Shown here piece after piece: positions 16,147-25,051 of a stretch of 64,000 nucleotides of DNA. This stretch comes from WTXA01 sp964415195 (lineage in GTDB: Bacteria; Bacillota; TC1): positions 439,845 through 503,844 of the forward strand of contig CAYPYD010000001.1 in NCBI GenBank assembly GCA_964415195.1, given 5' to 3'. Within the stretch, counting starts at the first letter, position 1. Each line of letters begins with the position of its first letter. The position numbers were made by a program, and so were the translations under genes. The notes under the pieces are model-generated. The model searched no databases and was not told the DNA's origin. It saw only the letters and a list, made by a program, of their open reading frames with translations.

Positions 16147-16236
16147 ATTGAAATATCTTGTTTATTTTTCCCTATAAATATTATATAATCGTATTAAGTT
16201 GATTTAGGTTATATCAAATATATTAGGAGGATGACA

Positions 16237-17067
16237 ATGGTAAGAATACTAGTCGATACATCAAGCGATCTATCAAAAGAATACCGAGAAAAACACAATA
16301 TTGAATGGGTGCACTTTCCAATTACCTTTGATACAGAGACCTATTTTGATCGAAAGGACATGAATGTAGTTGAATTCTATGATAAGATTAAAGAGTCAGG
16401 CATTGTACCAAAAACATCACAAGTAACTTGTGAACAATTTGAACCAGCTATAAGAAAATTATTAGAAAATGAAGATGACCAGGTAATTGTTATTACACTA
16501 TCGTCAACATTGAGTGGAACATATAATGAAGCTGTAAGAGCTAAAGAGAATATCGGCTCTGACAGAGTTTATGTCCTTGATAGCAACCTGGCAACAATAA
16601 TGATTGGAGACCTAGCTATAATTGGAGCTGAAATGGCTGAAGCAGGTGCTACTTTAGAAGAAATTGTTGCAGTACTAGAAGAAAAAAAATATAAAAGAGA
16701 AATGATATTTGTTTTAGATACATTGGAATTTTTAAGAAAAGGTGGTAGAATATCCTTCGCACAGTCAGTTGTAGGGGGATTGCTAAATATTAAAGTAGTA
16801 TTAAAATATACTAATGAAGGTAAAATAGTACCTTTCGAAAAAGCCAAAGGCAAGAAACAAGCTTTAAAAATAATATTGGATTATATAAAAAATAATAAAG
16901 TTGAAGGTAATAAAATTCTATTAGCACATGCAGTAAATGAAGAATTCATCATGGAAGTTAAAGAGGCAATAGAAACTGAATTAGGACTGACAGTAGATAT
17001 TGTTGCAGAAATTGGTGCAGTAATTGGTGCCCATGTAGGACCTGGAACTATAGCAATAAGTTGTTAA
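16237..17067 (+). CDS. DegV family fatty-acid-binding protein
   Basis: A 276-residue DegV protein: ILVDTSSDLS at the start, TSQ in the lipid-binding region, ITLSSTLSGTYN, DTLEFLRKGGRIS and the C-terminal GAVIGAHVGPGTIAI. DegV/FakB proteins hold a fatty acid for phosphorylation by FakA; no fakA is in the window. AGGAGG (16225-16230) touches the first ATG at 16231, so ATG 16237 is the better start. It is followed 10 bases later by the MurT-like gene. Confidence 0.88.
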   Translation: MVRILVDTSSDLSKEYREKHNIEWVHFPITFDTETYFDRKDMNVVEFYDKIKESGIVPKTSQVTCEQFEPAIRKLLENEDDQVIVITLSSTLSGTYNEAVRAKENIGSDRVYVLDSNLATIMIGDLAIIGAEMAEAGATLEEIVAVLEEKKYKREMIFVLDTLEFLRKGGRISFAQSVVGGLLNIKVVLKYTNEGKIVPFEKAKGKKQALKIILDYIKNNKVEGNKILLAHAVNEEFIMEVKEAIETELGLTVDIVAEIGAVIGAHVGPGTIAISC

Positions 17068-17077
17068 GGAGTATAAA

Positions 17078-18427
17078 GTGTTATTCACATTAATGATTGG
17101 CAAACTGGCTATAAAAATAGCTGGCTTAGCCAACAAGGATATTGGCATAGCAGGTAAGATTGCTTTGAAAATAAATAAGAATATCCTGAAAAAATTAAAG
17201 AAAAAAATAGCCGGAGAATTCATCTTTATTGTAGGGACAAACGGCAAGACAACAACCAGAAAGCTTTTGGTTGAAATATTTGGCAAGGAAAAATTAAACA
17301 TAGGAAACAATCACCATAGTAGAGATGACTATGATGGTATTGTTTCTGCATTAATTGAAAAAGTAAGAATATTTGGTAAAACCAAGGTGGATTATATGGT
17401 CATTGAGATCAAAGACATAGCCACCTTGTCTTTATTTACAGAAATTAAACCTGAATATTTAATAATTACCAACCTATTTGAGGAACAATTATCGAGAAAT
17501 GGAAATTTTAAAGAAAAGATTAATAAATTAAAAGATTATCTAAGTAAACTACCAGAGACGACTATGATTTTCAATGGTGACGACCCAGTTGTGGTCGATA
17601 TAGGAATGGATTTAAAAAACAGATTAGTCTATTATGGGATTGATAATAAAGATGATGAAGATGAAGCTGAAATTAAAAAATGTATAAGATGTGAAGGGGA
17701 ACTAAAATATACCTATATTGATGCAGGTCAATTAGGTGACTATGCTTGCAGCAATTGTGATCTAGAAAGACCTGAGATTGACTACCTTGCAACAAATGTT
17801 TCCTTAAAGGATGGAATATATTTCGATTTATGGACTAAAGGGGAAGAATACCCTTTTGATCTCCCATCCCAAGGCTATCATAATATCTACAACCTATTAG
17901 CTGCCTTAGCTTTACTAGATGAACTTGATATAGGAATAGATGCAGGAGAACTTGCTTTAGAAAAGTTTGAATTTGAAGATATAGAAATTGATACCTTTTA
18001 TATAAAAAAGCCAATATTTCTTAAAGAAAGCAACAATATTTCCAGTTTTGAACAAAGCTTGGAAACAATAGATGAAGACGAAGGTAAAATTGATATCCTA
18101 TTTTTCTTTGGTGATGAAAAAAATGAAGAAGATATCACCTTTATCTATGATTGCGACTTTAGTGTCCTTGAAAAGGGCAATATAGGAAAAATATATATAA
18201 CTGGTGTCAGAGCCTTTGATTTGGCACTGGCAATCAGGTACATGACAAAAGCTGTTAAAAAAATATTAGTTGATGAAAACGAAATATCAATCCTTACACA
18301 TGCTATAAATGGGAAAAGTGAAAAACTATATATAGTAGCTAAAGGTGATAATGATATAAACCTTGAAAAAAAACTGATAACCTTGGAAAAGAAATGGAGC
18401 AATAATAAATTATGGATAGGAAAATAG
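17078..18427 (+). CDS. MurT-like Mur ligase (divergent lipid II isoglutaminyl synthase subunit)
   Basis: A 449-residue Mur ligase family protein. The ATP loop is GTNGKTTT (53-60), a Zn ribbon insertion C202-x2-C205...C224-x2-C227 is typical of MurT, and a DUF1727-type C-terminal domain follows. GTG 17078 follows AAGGAG. It overlaps the GatD-like gene by 16 bases, the usual murT-gatD arrangement. Several MurT motifs look changed compared with the S. aureus protein as I remember it. The NNEGAN region reads NNHHSRDD, the EIDEGS region reads EIKDIAT, and the NPAGxN segment is not recognisable. The partner lacks its catalytic Cys. It may therefore use free ammonia or do a different reaction. Confidence 0.75.
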   Translation: MLFTLMIGKLAIKIAGLANKDIGIAGKIALKINKNILKKLKKKIAGEFIFIVGTNGKTTTRKLLVEIFGKEKLNIGNNHHSRDDYDGIVSALIEKVRIFGKTKVDYMVIEIKDIATLSLFTEIKPEYLIITNLFEEQLSRNGNFKEKINKLKDYLSKLPETTMIFNGDDPVVVDIGMDLKNRLVYYGIDNKDDEDEAEIKKCIRCEGELKYTYIDAGQLGDYACSNCDLERPEIDYLATNVSLKDGIYFDLWTKGEEYPFDLPSQGYHNIYNLLAALALLDELDIGIDAGELALEKFEFEDIEIDTFYIKKPIFLKESNNISSFEQSLETIDEDEGKIDILFFFGDEKNEEDITFIYDCDFSVLEKGNIGKIYITGVRAFDLALAIRYMTKAVKKILVDENEISILTHAINGKSEKLYIVAKGDNDINLEKKLITLEKKWSNNKLWIGK

Positions 18428-19110
18428 TCATTGGCCATCTATTTAAAGAACAACTAAATGCCTATGGTGATGGTGGTAATGTTGACGTTTTAAAAGCTAG
18501 ACTTCAAGAAAGAAATATAGGAGTAGAAATAATTGAATATGCTATCATTGAAAATATCGACTTTGATGAACTAGACCTCATCTATATAGGTGGTGGCAGA
18601 AATCGTGAAAAGAGACTTGTTGTCGATTGTCTTAGAGGCTGGTCAGAAGAATTAAAAGAATATATAGAAAGTGGCAGACCATTACTGGTTACAGGTACTA
18701 GCCTTTCTATGTTTGGCAGAGCCAGTATGAATTCTGAGGAAGAAATTCCCGGACTTGGTATTCTTGATATAATAACCAAAAAGCTTGAAGATGAGATAGA
18801 AGGGCAAGTAGTTATTGACAGCATGATAGATGGTAAGAAATTAACGCTTATAGGCTATCAAAATATCAAGGAAGTATATGTCCATGACTATAATAGCTTA
18901 GCAAATGTAGGTGATTTTAAGGAAGGCCTTCTATACAAAGGCATAATAGCTACTAGTCTTCATGGTCCAGTATTAGCAAAAAATAGTGAACTTGCTGATA
19001 TTTTGATTAAAAGGGCAGTAGAAAAGAAAATGGGCTATATGAGAATAACTAATTTAAATGACCATATAGAAAGCAAGCTCAGAAAGAAAGCAGTTAAGCG
19101 AAATGTTTGA
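18412..19110 (+). CDS. GatD-like class I glutamine amidotransferase lacking the nucleophile Cys
   Basis: A 232-residue protein matching GatD along its length: YIGGGRNRE, GLGILDI, LHGPVLAKN. In GatD the nucleophile lies in an ICGGYQ motif after the first half. Here the aligned stretch (residues 91-102) reads LLVTGTSLSMFG, with Gly95 where Cys is expected. The catalytic His (H184 in LHGP) is kept. The only Cys in the protein is C73, elsewhere. It therefore should not hydrolyse glutamine by the normal route. It may be a structural subunit for the MurT-like partner. It overlaps both neighbours. Confidence 0.75.
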   Translation: MDRKIVIGHLFKEQLNAYGDGGNVDVLKARLQERNIGVEIIEYAIIENIDFDELDLIYIGGGRNREKRLVVDCLRGWSEELKEYIESGRPLLVTGTSLSMFGRASMNSEEEIPGLGILDIITKKLEDEIEGQVVIDSMIDGKKLTLIGYQNIKEVYVHDYNSLANVGDFKEGLLYKGIIATSLHGPVLAKNSELADILIKRAVEKKMGYMRITNLNDHIESKLRKKAVKRNV

Positions 19111-20659
19111 TTTAGTAATAAATAACGGGTTAATAATAGATGGCAAACTAACTCCTAGATATCAGGGGAATATTGGCATCATGGGAAATAGAATAGTTGA
19201 AATTAGTAATAATTTATTAGCCGGTAGAGAAGTTATTGATGCTACCGGCTTAATTGTGTCCCCAGGCTTTATAGATCTTCATAGTCATGGTGATTTCTTA
19301 CCACTATTAGAGGATGAGTTTAAGCAATCCAGGATAAGACAGGGTATAACTACAGAGATTGTTGGGCAATGTGGAATTGGCCCTATTCCTTTTAAAAAGG
19401 AGACAATGACAGAGTATAAAAGGTATACACAACCTATCATAGGTGACATAGGTAAGAATTGGGAGTTTAAAGATCTTAATGGCTTGGCTAAATTGACAAA
19501 TGGAAGAATGTCCCATAATATGGGCTATCTAATTGGTCTAAGCTCATTAAGAAGTTATGTATCTGGTCTAGAGTATAGAAGTTTAAACCCTAGAGAAATA
19601 GACGAAATGATACAGATTTATGAAGAACAACTCCTACAAGGAGCTTTTGGCTTGTCACTTGGGCTATCATATTTACCAGGTGTCTTTGCCAGTCGTGATG
19701 AACTTATAGCCTTAGCTAAAGTTACTAAAAAATACGATGGCATAATAATGGCTCATATAAGAAGTCATGGACTAGATATGACTAAAGCAATGAACGAGTT
19801 TATTGACTTAGGAAGAGAAACTGGAGCGAGAATACATATATCACATTGCAGATCATATAAGAATAAGGAATTTGGAATAACTGCAAGGGAGATTCTAGAT
19901 TTTGTGAATAGTGCCAGAAAACAAGGTGTTTCACTTACCTTAGATCAACATCCCTACACGACAGGAAGTACATTTTTAAATCAACTGTTACCACCTGAAG
20001 ACCGTGACCTTGAAAGGTATGAGGATAAGGATTATTACTCTACAGTTGAAAAAAACATTGGGAATATCCAATACGTTATAGAAGGCTGGGATAACATGTC
20101 CTTAATGGTTGGGTTTGACAACATATATCTACCAACATATGGGTATAGTATAGGTGAATTAGCAAAGCGTGATGGACAAAGCAATTTTTCTAAGTTAATT
20201 GAAGTATTGAAAAAAGAGAATGGCAAAATAGCTATGGTAGTTAAGGAAATGTTCGACTTGGAAGAAATAGGGATACTATTAAATGATGAACAGACATATA
20301 TTGGTAGCGATGGACTTCCTAGTGGTAGACCCCATCCTAGACTATTTGGAGCCTTTCCTAAGGTGATTAGTGATTATGTAAGAAATAGAAATGATCTTAC
20401 TTTAGAAACAGCTATATATAAAATGACCGGTGCTCACATTATGGGGTTGAAAAATAGAGGTACAATCGAGTTAGATAGGATAGCAGATTTAGTTGTCTTT
20501 AATTATGAAAACATTGGACATGATGAAAGCTATAGTAATAAAAATATTCCGCCTACCGGTATTGTAAAGGTTGTACTCGATGGTGTTATTGCATATGATA
20601 ATGGTCTTGTTAAAGGTGATTATGGTAAGTTATTAAGAAGGGATGATATTAATGATTAG
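19103..20659 (+). CDS. N-acyl-D-amino-acid deacylase (D-aminoacylase-like amidohydrolase)
   Basis: A 518-residue amidohydrolase: H60-x-H62 metal motif (FIDLHSHGD), C90 in GITTEIVGQCGIG (the Cys ligand typical of D-aminoacylases), MAHIRSHG, RIHISHC, the late Asp in GSDG and the C-terminal IADLVVFN strand. Such enzymes remove the acyl group from N-acyl-D-amino acids. It starts 8 bases inside the GatD-like gene, so it belongs to the same operon. A role in recovering D-amino acids from the cell wall would fit that context, but the substrate is not shown. Confidence 0.83.
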   Translation: MFDLVINNGLIIDGKLTPRYQGNIGIMGNRIVEISNNLLAGREVIDATGLIVSPGFIDLHSHGDFLPLLEDEFKQSRIRQGITTEIVGQCGIGPIPFKKETMTEYKRYTQPIIGDIGKNWEFKDLNGLAKLTNGRMSHNMGYLIGLSSLRSYVSGLEYRSLNPREIDEMIQIYEEQLLQGAFGLSLGLSYLPGVFASRDELIALAKVTKKYDGIIMAHIRSHGLDMTKAMNEFIDLGRETGARIHISHCRSYKNKEFGITAREILDFVNSARKQGVSLTLDQHPYTTGSTFLNQLLPPEDRDLERYEDKDYYSTVEKNIGNIQYVIEGWDNMSLMVGFDNIYLPTYGYSIGELAKRDGQSNFSKLIEVLKKENGKIAMVVKEMFDLEEIGILLNDEQTYIGSDGLPSGRPHPRLFGAFPKVISDYVRNRNDLTLETAIYKMTGAHIMGLKNRGTIELDRIADLVVFNYENIGHDESYSNKNIPPTGIVKVVLDGVIAYDNGLVKGDYGKLLRRDDIND

Positions 20660-21326
20660 TATTGAAAATCAAAAACTGATTGAAAAATATTTAACTTTTT
20701 GGGAGAAATTAGAGGATAACCAGAAAAATCTACTCCTTAATAATAGTGCAGAAAAAGTTTTTCTTAAAGGAGATAGTATCTATAGTGCCGACGAAGAATG
20801 TCTTGGGGTATTATTGATTAAGACGGGTATGCTACGTGTATTTATTTTGTCTGAGGATGGTAGAGAAGTTACTCTATATAGACTATATCCTGGTGATACA
20901 TGTATCTTGTCTGCATCATGTATTCTAAATAGCATAAATTTTGAAGTTCATATTTCTGCAGACATGGATACTGATGCAATATTATTAAACATTGCCGCGT
21001 TTGGCAAGGTAGCAAATGAAAATGTTTATGCAGAGAATTTTTCTTTAAGAAATGCCATGGAGAGGTTTTCTGAAGTTATGTTTGCCATTGAGGAAATACT
21101 TTTTAGCAGCATAGAAAAAAGATTGGCAAATTACTTACTGGATCAATCAGATAGGATGGGTGAAGATAAAATAAAAGTAACCCATGAGCAAATAGCCAAA
21201 GATATTGGAAGTGCTAGAGAAGTAGTATCTAGAATGCTAAAAGTATTCCAAGATGAAGGATTGATAGAACAAGGTAGAGGTAGAATCGTTATATTAAATG
21301 AAAAGGGTTTAGAGAAATTTCTCTAA
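20652..21326 (+). CDS. Crp/Fnr family transcription regulator
   Basis: A 224-residue protein: N-terminal cyclic-nucleotide-type beta-roll (LLIKTGMLRVFILSEDGREVTLYRLYPGDTCIL) and C-terminal winged helix (VTHEQIAKDIGSAREVVSRMLKVFQDEGLIEQGRGRIVI). No N-terminal Cys cluster for an Fe-S centre is seen, so it is not a classical Fnr oxygen sensor. ATG 20652 is favoured over 20643, which lies on the ribosome site. It overlaps the D-aminoacylase gene by 8 bases. Its last codons form a perfect palindrome that serves as a terminator. Confidence 0.85.
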   Translation: MISIENQKLIEKYLTFWEKLEDNQKNLLLNNSAEKVFLKGDSIYSADEECLGVLLIKTGMLRVFILSEDGREVTLYRLYPGDTCILSASCILNSINFEVHISADMDTDAILLNIAAFGKVANENVYAENFSLRNAMERFSEVMFAIEEILFSSIEKRLANYLLDQSDRMGEDKIKVTHEQIAKDIGSAREVVSRMLKVFQDEGLIEQGRGRIVILNEKGLEKFL

Positions 21327-21332
21327 ACCCTT
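21303..21332. terminator. Palindromic terminator overlapping the Crp/Fnr stop codon
   Basis: A perfect 30-base palindrome (arms AAGGGTTTAGAGAAA) covers the last seven codons and the TAA of the Crp/Fnr gene. On the minus strand it is followed by TTTT, a good end for the trx-rhodanese transcript. On the plus strand the T-tract is weak. The two transcription units converge here. Confidence 0.75.
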
Positions 21333-21371
21333 AATTGTTATTACTGTTTATTATTATTACCCTTAAATTTT

Positions 21372-21632
21372 CTATCTGTAGGAATACATTCCTCCATCTA
21401 CGTTTATCACATTATAACCTTTTTGTTTTAACATCATACAAGTTCTACTACTTCTAGCACCTGACTGGCAGATTATATGGTAAGTTTTACTTTTATCAAG
21501 AAAGTTTTCTGGAGCCATCAAAAGTATATTCATAGGAATATTCTTCGATCCTTCAATATACCCATTATTTAGTTCATAAGTTTCCCTAATATCAATAATA
21601 CTACTTTTATCAGTTATTTTATTAATCATCAT
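21372..21632 (-). CDS. Rhodanese-like domain protein
   Basis: An 86-residue single rhodanese domain, shorter than usual, with active-site loop CQSGARS and the DVDGGMYSY-like end (NVDGGMYSYR). It may move sulfane sulfur or act in thiol chemistry. It lies 6 bases behind thioredoxin in the same orientation, so the two probably work in one redox/sulfur pathway. Tandem ATGs at 21632 and 21629 are both possible; the second has better spacing to AGGTG. Confidence 0.85.
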   Translation of the reverse strand: MMINKITDKSSIIDIRETYELNNGYIEGSKNIPMNILLMAPENFLDKSKTYHIICQSGARSSRTCMMLKQKGYNVINVDGGMYSYR

Positions 21633-21638
21633 CTACAC

Positions 21639-21950
21639 CTATTTCAATAAATTCATTAGAGATTCTTTTGATTGGAAACCAACTGTCTGATTGGCAACCT
21701 TACCGTCTTTTACAACAATAAGAGTTGGTATGCTCATAACATTAAATGCTTGTGCAAGTTCCATTTCCTCATCAACATTAATCTTGCCAACTTTAGCTTT
21801 TCCTAAAACATCTTTGGAAATCTCTTCTACCACTGGACCAACCATTCTACAAGGTCCACACCATTCTGCCCAAAAGTCTAATAAAACTGGTTTATCTGAT
21901 TTCATTACTTCTTGTTCGAAATTATCTTTAGTAATTTTAAGTGTACTCAT
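21639..21950 (-). CDS. trxA: Thioredoxin
   Basis: A 103-residue thioredoxin with the classical WCGPC active site (DFWAEWCGPCRMVGP), cis-Pro loop SIPTLIV and the C-terminal GFQSKESLMNLL. A strong AAGGAG precedes the start. It reduces protein disulfides in the cytoplasm. It is transcribed with a small rhodanese; no thioredoxin reductase is in the window. Confidence 0.93.
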   Translation of the reverse strand: MSTLKITKDNFEQEVMKSDKPVLLDFWAEWCGPCRMVGPVVEEISKDVLGKAKVGKINVDEEMELAQAFNVMSIPTLIVVKDGKVANQTVGFQSKESLMNLLK

Positions 21951-21991
21951 TTCACATTCTCCTTTGTTTTTTTATCTACCCTAATTATAGG

Positions 21992-23176
21992 CTATTTAGG
22001 ATATATTTCTGTGATATGGTCACACAAAGCTGATTTACTATTAGTAATTTTGCCAAGAAGCAAATTATAGTAACAATCATCAAGGATTTCTTGAATCATT
22101 TCATCATAGAAACCTAGTCTCATAATATCATAACCATCAATTGCCAAATCCTTAATACTTATTTGGGGTAGAGTGGATAATAGGTGTTGGTGATTATTAA
22201 AAATTAAGATCTCCTCAAGGAGACTTCGATTCCATTTAATAGAACGGAAAATCTCCAGCAATTTTGTTTTTGTAATAATATTACTAGTATGATTATTAAA
22301 ATTATTACCATATTCAATAATCATACTAACATCTTTTAAATCAGATTTTCTTATTCTAGAACTTACAGTCAACTTTAAATCCATCATTATATCAAATGCT
22401 TGTGCAGGATTTTTTAAACCAAAAAAGAAGGTGGCTAGTTTTAATTTTAAAGTTGGCATTTGCTCCAACTTATTTATATCAATATTTGTGAGATTTGGAA
22501 CTATTTGTTGGAATATAGGAAGATAATCCTTTAGTAGATTACTTATATTGTGGCAATTTAGAATCTCTAATAATTCAACAGCTATTCTTTCTGCCTTGAT
22601 GTTAGTTAATAATGGATAGGATGTAAGAATTGCTTTTTTTGTTTCATCTTCAATCGTAAAGTTTAGTCTGGCGGCAAAACGAAGCCCTCTAAGAATCCTC
22701 AAGGAATCTTCTTCAAAACGTTCTAAGGGATTGCCAACAGCTCTGATGATTTTCCTTTCAAGGTCTTGAGAGGAATGGAATAGGTCTATAAGACCAATTT
22801 TGTCATTATAGTAGAGTGCATTAATTGTAAAATCACGCCTATTTAGATCTTCTTCAATGCTACTAATAAATTCCACCTGGTCAGGATGACGATTATCCTG
22901 ATAATTACTTTCTTTTCTGAAAGTGGTAACCTCAATATTTTCACCATCAACGACTATTATTAATGTTCCATACTTTTCCCCAAGGCTAATGATAGTCAAA
23001 TCACTAAATATCAATTTCATTTCTTCAGTAGAAGCGGAGGTAGCAATATCATAATCCTTAACCTCAATACCAAGGATTATATTTCTTAAGCATCCACCAA
23101 CTAGTCCTGCTTCAAATCCATTATTCATCAGCCTATCAATTATTAATTTAGGCTTGGCTGGTATTGATATTTTCAT
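21992..23176 (-). CDS. cca: CCA tRNA nucleotidyltransferase
   Basis: A 394-residue class II nucleotidyltransferase: GLVGGCLRN, catalytic DYDIATSAS (two Asp), RRDFTINAL, and RILRGLRFAARLNF in the neck. It adds or repairs the 3' CCA of tRNAs. There is no C-terminal HD domain, as usual for Firmicutes. Its start overlaps the upstream MATE gene by 29 bases, after AAGGAG. The tRNA genes in this window already encode CCA, so the role here would be repair or completing other tRNAs. Confidence 0.9.
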   Translation of the reverse strand: MKISIPAKPKLIIDRLMNNGFEAGLVGGCLRNIILGIEVKDYDIATSASTEEMKLIFSDLTIISLGEKYGTLIIVVDGENIEVTTFRKESNYQDNRHPDQVEFISSIEEDLNRRDFTINALYYNDKIGLIDLFHSSQDLERKIIRAVGNPLERFEEDSLRILRGLRFAARLNFTIEDETKKAILTSYPLLTNIKAERIAVELLEILNCHNISNLLKDYLPIFQQIVPNLTNIDINKLEQMPTLKLKLATFFFGLKNPAQAFDIMMDLKLTVSSRIRKSDLKDVSMIIEYGNNFNNHTSNIITKTKLLEIFRSIKWNRSLLEEILIFNNHQHLLSTLPQISIKDLAIDGYDIMRLGFYDEMIQEILDDCYYNLLLGKITNSKSALCDHITEIYPK

Positions 23177-24533
23177 TATTGCTCCTTGCTGTGAGATATA
23201 TTTTCCCTTTAGTTAAATTGTGTCTTAAGAATATGATTGATAAAATTGAAGTTCCTACTTCAGATAAAGGAACTATCAAGTAGATACCATTAACACCCAT
23301 GACCTTTGGCAGAAATAAGATTAATGGTAACATGAAAAATAGTACTCTTGAGATTGCTAAAAATATACTTGTCTTGCTTTTGCCTATAGATTGAAAATAC
23401 ATTGCAACCAGTATATTTACCCCAGCGAAGGGGAGAGCATACATAACAAGATAAAAACCTCTTCTAGTTAGATTGAACAACTGAACATCATGCTGGCTGA
23501 ATATGGATATAATTTGATCAGGAAAAATATAGAACATGATACTATAGACAGTTGAAAATACTAGTATTATTATAAAACTAATTTTCAAGGTTTTACGGAC
23601 TCTTTGACCTAGTTCAAGTGCATAATTAAAACTAATGATCGGTTGACTTCCACCAACAAAACCATTAATCAATAACCAAAAAGCAGTCAAGGCATAGCCG
23701 ATAATACCAAAACTTGAGACATATAACTCATTACCATAGAAAAGAAAGAGTCTGTTATGAATTAAGAGCAATACCATAGTTGAAATTTGAATAATAAAAG
23801 AACTAAAACCTGTTTTGATTATTCGAAGGTACGGCATATATTTTGAATGAAATCTATCTTTTTTAACGGCCCAAATACTGTGGTTTCTTATGCTAAAGAA
23901 AATAAGTAAAAAGGCCACCAGTTGACCGGTTATAGTTGCAAGAGCAGCACCAACAAGTTCCATATTAAAAATGAAGATGAAAACATAGTCCAGAATGATA
24001 TTGGTGATAGTCCCTGCGATCATGGCAAACATAGCTTCTTTTGGCTTACCTAGATTCTTCATTAGATCGTTTAAGAAGATAGGAGCCATATAGATGAAAC
24101 TACCAAATAATAGTACTGAGACGAAACTACGACTTAAATCAACAATATATTCATTGGTGCCTGTACCAAGTAAATGCATTATTTGTGGTGCGAAAAATCC
24201 GCAGATTGTTGTAAATATGGCTGTGATCACATATAAATGAATGCCTTTGAAAATATAGCTTTTAGCCAGCTCCCTGTTACCAGAAGCCATCGTGCTATTT
24301 ATTATGATAGAGGTGCCAATGCTAAGTAAGACCCCAATTCCAATAAGGAGAGACATTACTGGGAATGCTAGTGTAATAGCCGCCAATCCTTGAGGTCCCA
24401 GTTTTCTACCAATAAAAATACCATCAACTATACCGTAAAGTCCTGCTATTAGAGATACGAACATAGATGGTCGTGCATAAAGCCACAATAAGGCAGGGAT
24501 ACTTTTTTCTTGAAGATGTTTGTCAGTTTTCAT
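23148..24533 (-). CDS. MATE family efflux transporter
   Basis: A 461-residue protein with twelve hydrophobic segments in two similar halves. Family patterns include VDGIFIGRKLGPQGLAAITLAFPVMSLLIGIG in the first half and FVGGSQPIISFNYALELGQRVRKTL in the second. MATE proteins export drugs or metabolites using Na+ or H+ gradients; the substrate is unknown. AAAGGAA precedes the ATG. The 3' end overlaps cca. Confidence 0.88.
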   Translation of the reverse strand: MKTDKHLQEKSIPALLWLYARPSMFVSLIAGLYGIVDGIFIGRKLGPQGLAAITLAFPVMSLLIGIGVLLSIGTSIIINSTMASGNRELAKSYIFKGIHLYVITAIFTTICGFFAPQIMHLLGTGTNEYIVDLSRSFVSVLLFGSFIYMAPIFLNDLMKNLGKPKEAMFAMIAGTITNIILDYVFIFIFNMELVGAALATITGQLVAFLLIFFSIRNHSIWAVKKDRFHSKYMPYLRIIKTGFSSFIIQISTMVLLLIHNRLFLFYGNELYVSSFGIIGYALTAFWLLINGFVGGSQPIISFNYALELGQRVRKTLKISFIIILVFSTVYSIMFYIFPDQIISIFSQHDVQLFNLTRRGFYLVMYALPFAGVNILVAMYFQSIGKSKTSIFLAISRVLFFMLPLILFLPKVMGVNGIYLIVPLSEVGTSILSIIFLRHNLTKGKIYLTARSNNENINTSQA

Positions 24534-24583
24534 GCCAAATTTCCTTTACTTATTTTTATTAGAATAACAAAGTTCAAAAAGTA

Positions 24584-24612
24584 TTGCAACTTACTTAATA
24601 ATTTCTTAATAT
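24584..24612 (+). promoter_or_regulatory. Candidate promoter of mscL
   Basis: TTGCAA at 24584-24589 and TAATAT at 24607-24612 are 17 bases apart, 45 bases before mscL. The region is very AT-rich and contains further TATAAT matches, so the exact -10 is uncertain. Confidence 0.4.
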
Positions 24613-24656
24613 TAATATAATGTAAAAATAATATAATAGAATTGTGAGGGAAAAAA

Positions 24657-25049
24657 ATGAAGAAGTTTGTAAGTGAATTTAAGGAATTTATATCAAGAGG
24701 AAATGTGATGGACTTGGCAGTAGGTGTTATCATAGGCGGTGCCTTTAAGACAATTATTGATTCATTGGTTAAGGATATACTTATGCCCCTTATTGGTGGA
24801 ATAACAGGTGGTGTTAATCTGGTTGACTTAACATTTTCCGTTAGAGGTATAAAAGTTGGTTATGGTCTGTTTGTTAATGCTATTATCAACTTCCTGATTA
24901 TCGCTCTAGTGATCTTTGTAATGATTAAACTATTAGCTAAAATGAAAAGGAAAAAAGATGTTGTTGAAGAAGTTGTAGTAGAGGCAGTAGCAGAGGATGT
25001 ACTTTTATTAAGAGAAATAAGAGATACATTAAAGAATAGCGAGAAATAA
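24657..25049 (+). CDS. mscL: Large-conductance mechanosensitive channel
   Basis: A 130-residue MscL: FKEFISRGNVMDLAVGVIIGGAFKTIIDSLVKDILMPLIG forms the first pore helix with its Gly-rich packing motif. GLFVNAIINFLIIALVIFVMIKLL forms the second. The C-terminal helix (LLREIRDTL) is the bundle. It opens on hypo-osmotic shock. Two bases separate it from the next gene. Confidence 0.93.
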   Translation: MKKFVSEFKEFISRGNVMDLAVGVIIGGAFKTIIDSLVKDILMPLIGGITGGVNLVDLTFSVRGIKVGYGLFVNAIINFLIIALVIFVMIKLLAKMKRKKDVVEEVVVEAVAEDVLLLREIRDTLKNSEK

Positions 25050-25051
25050 GT

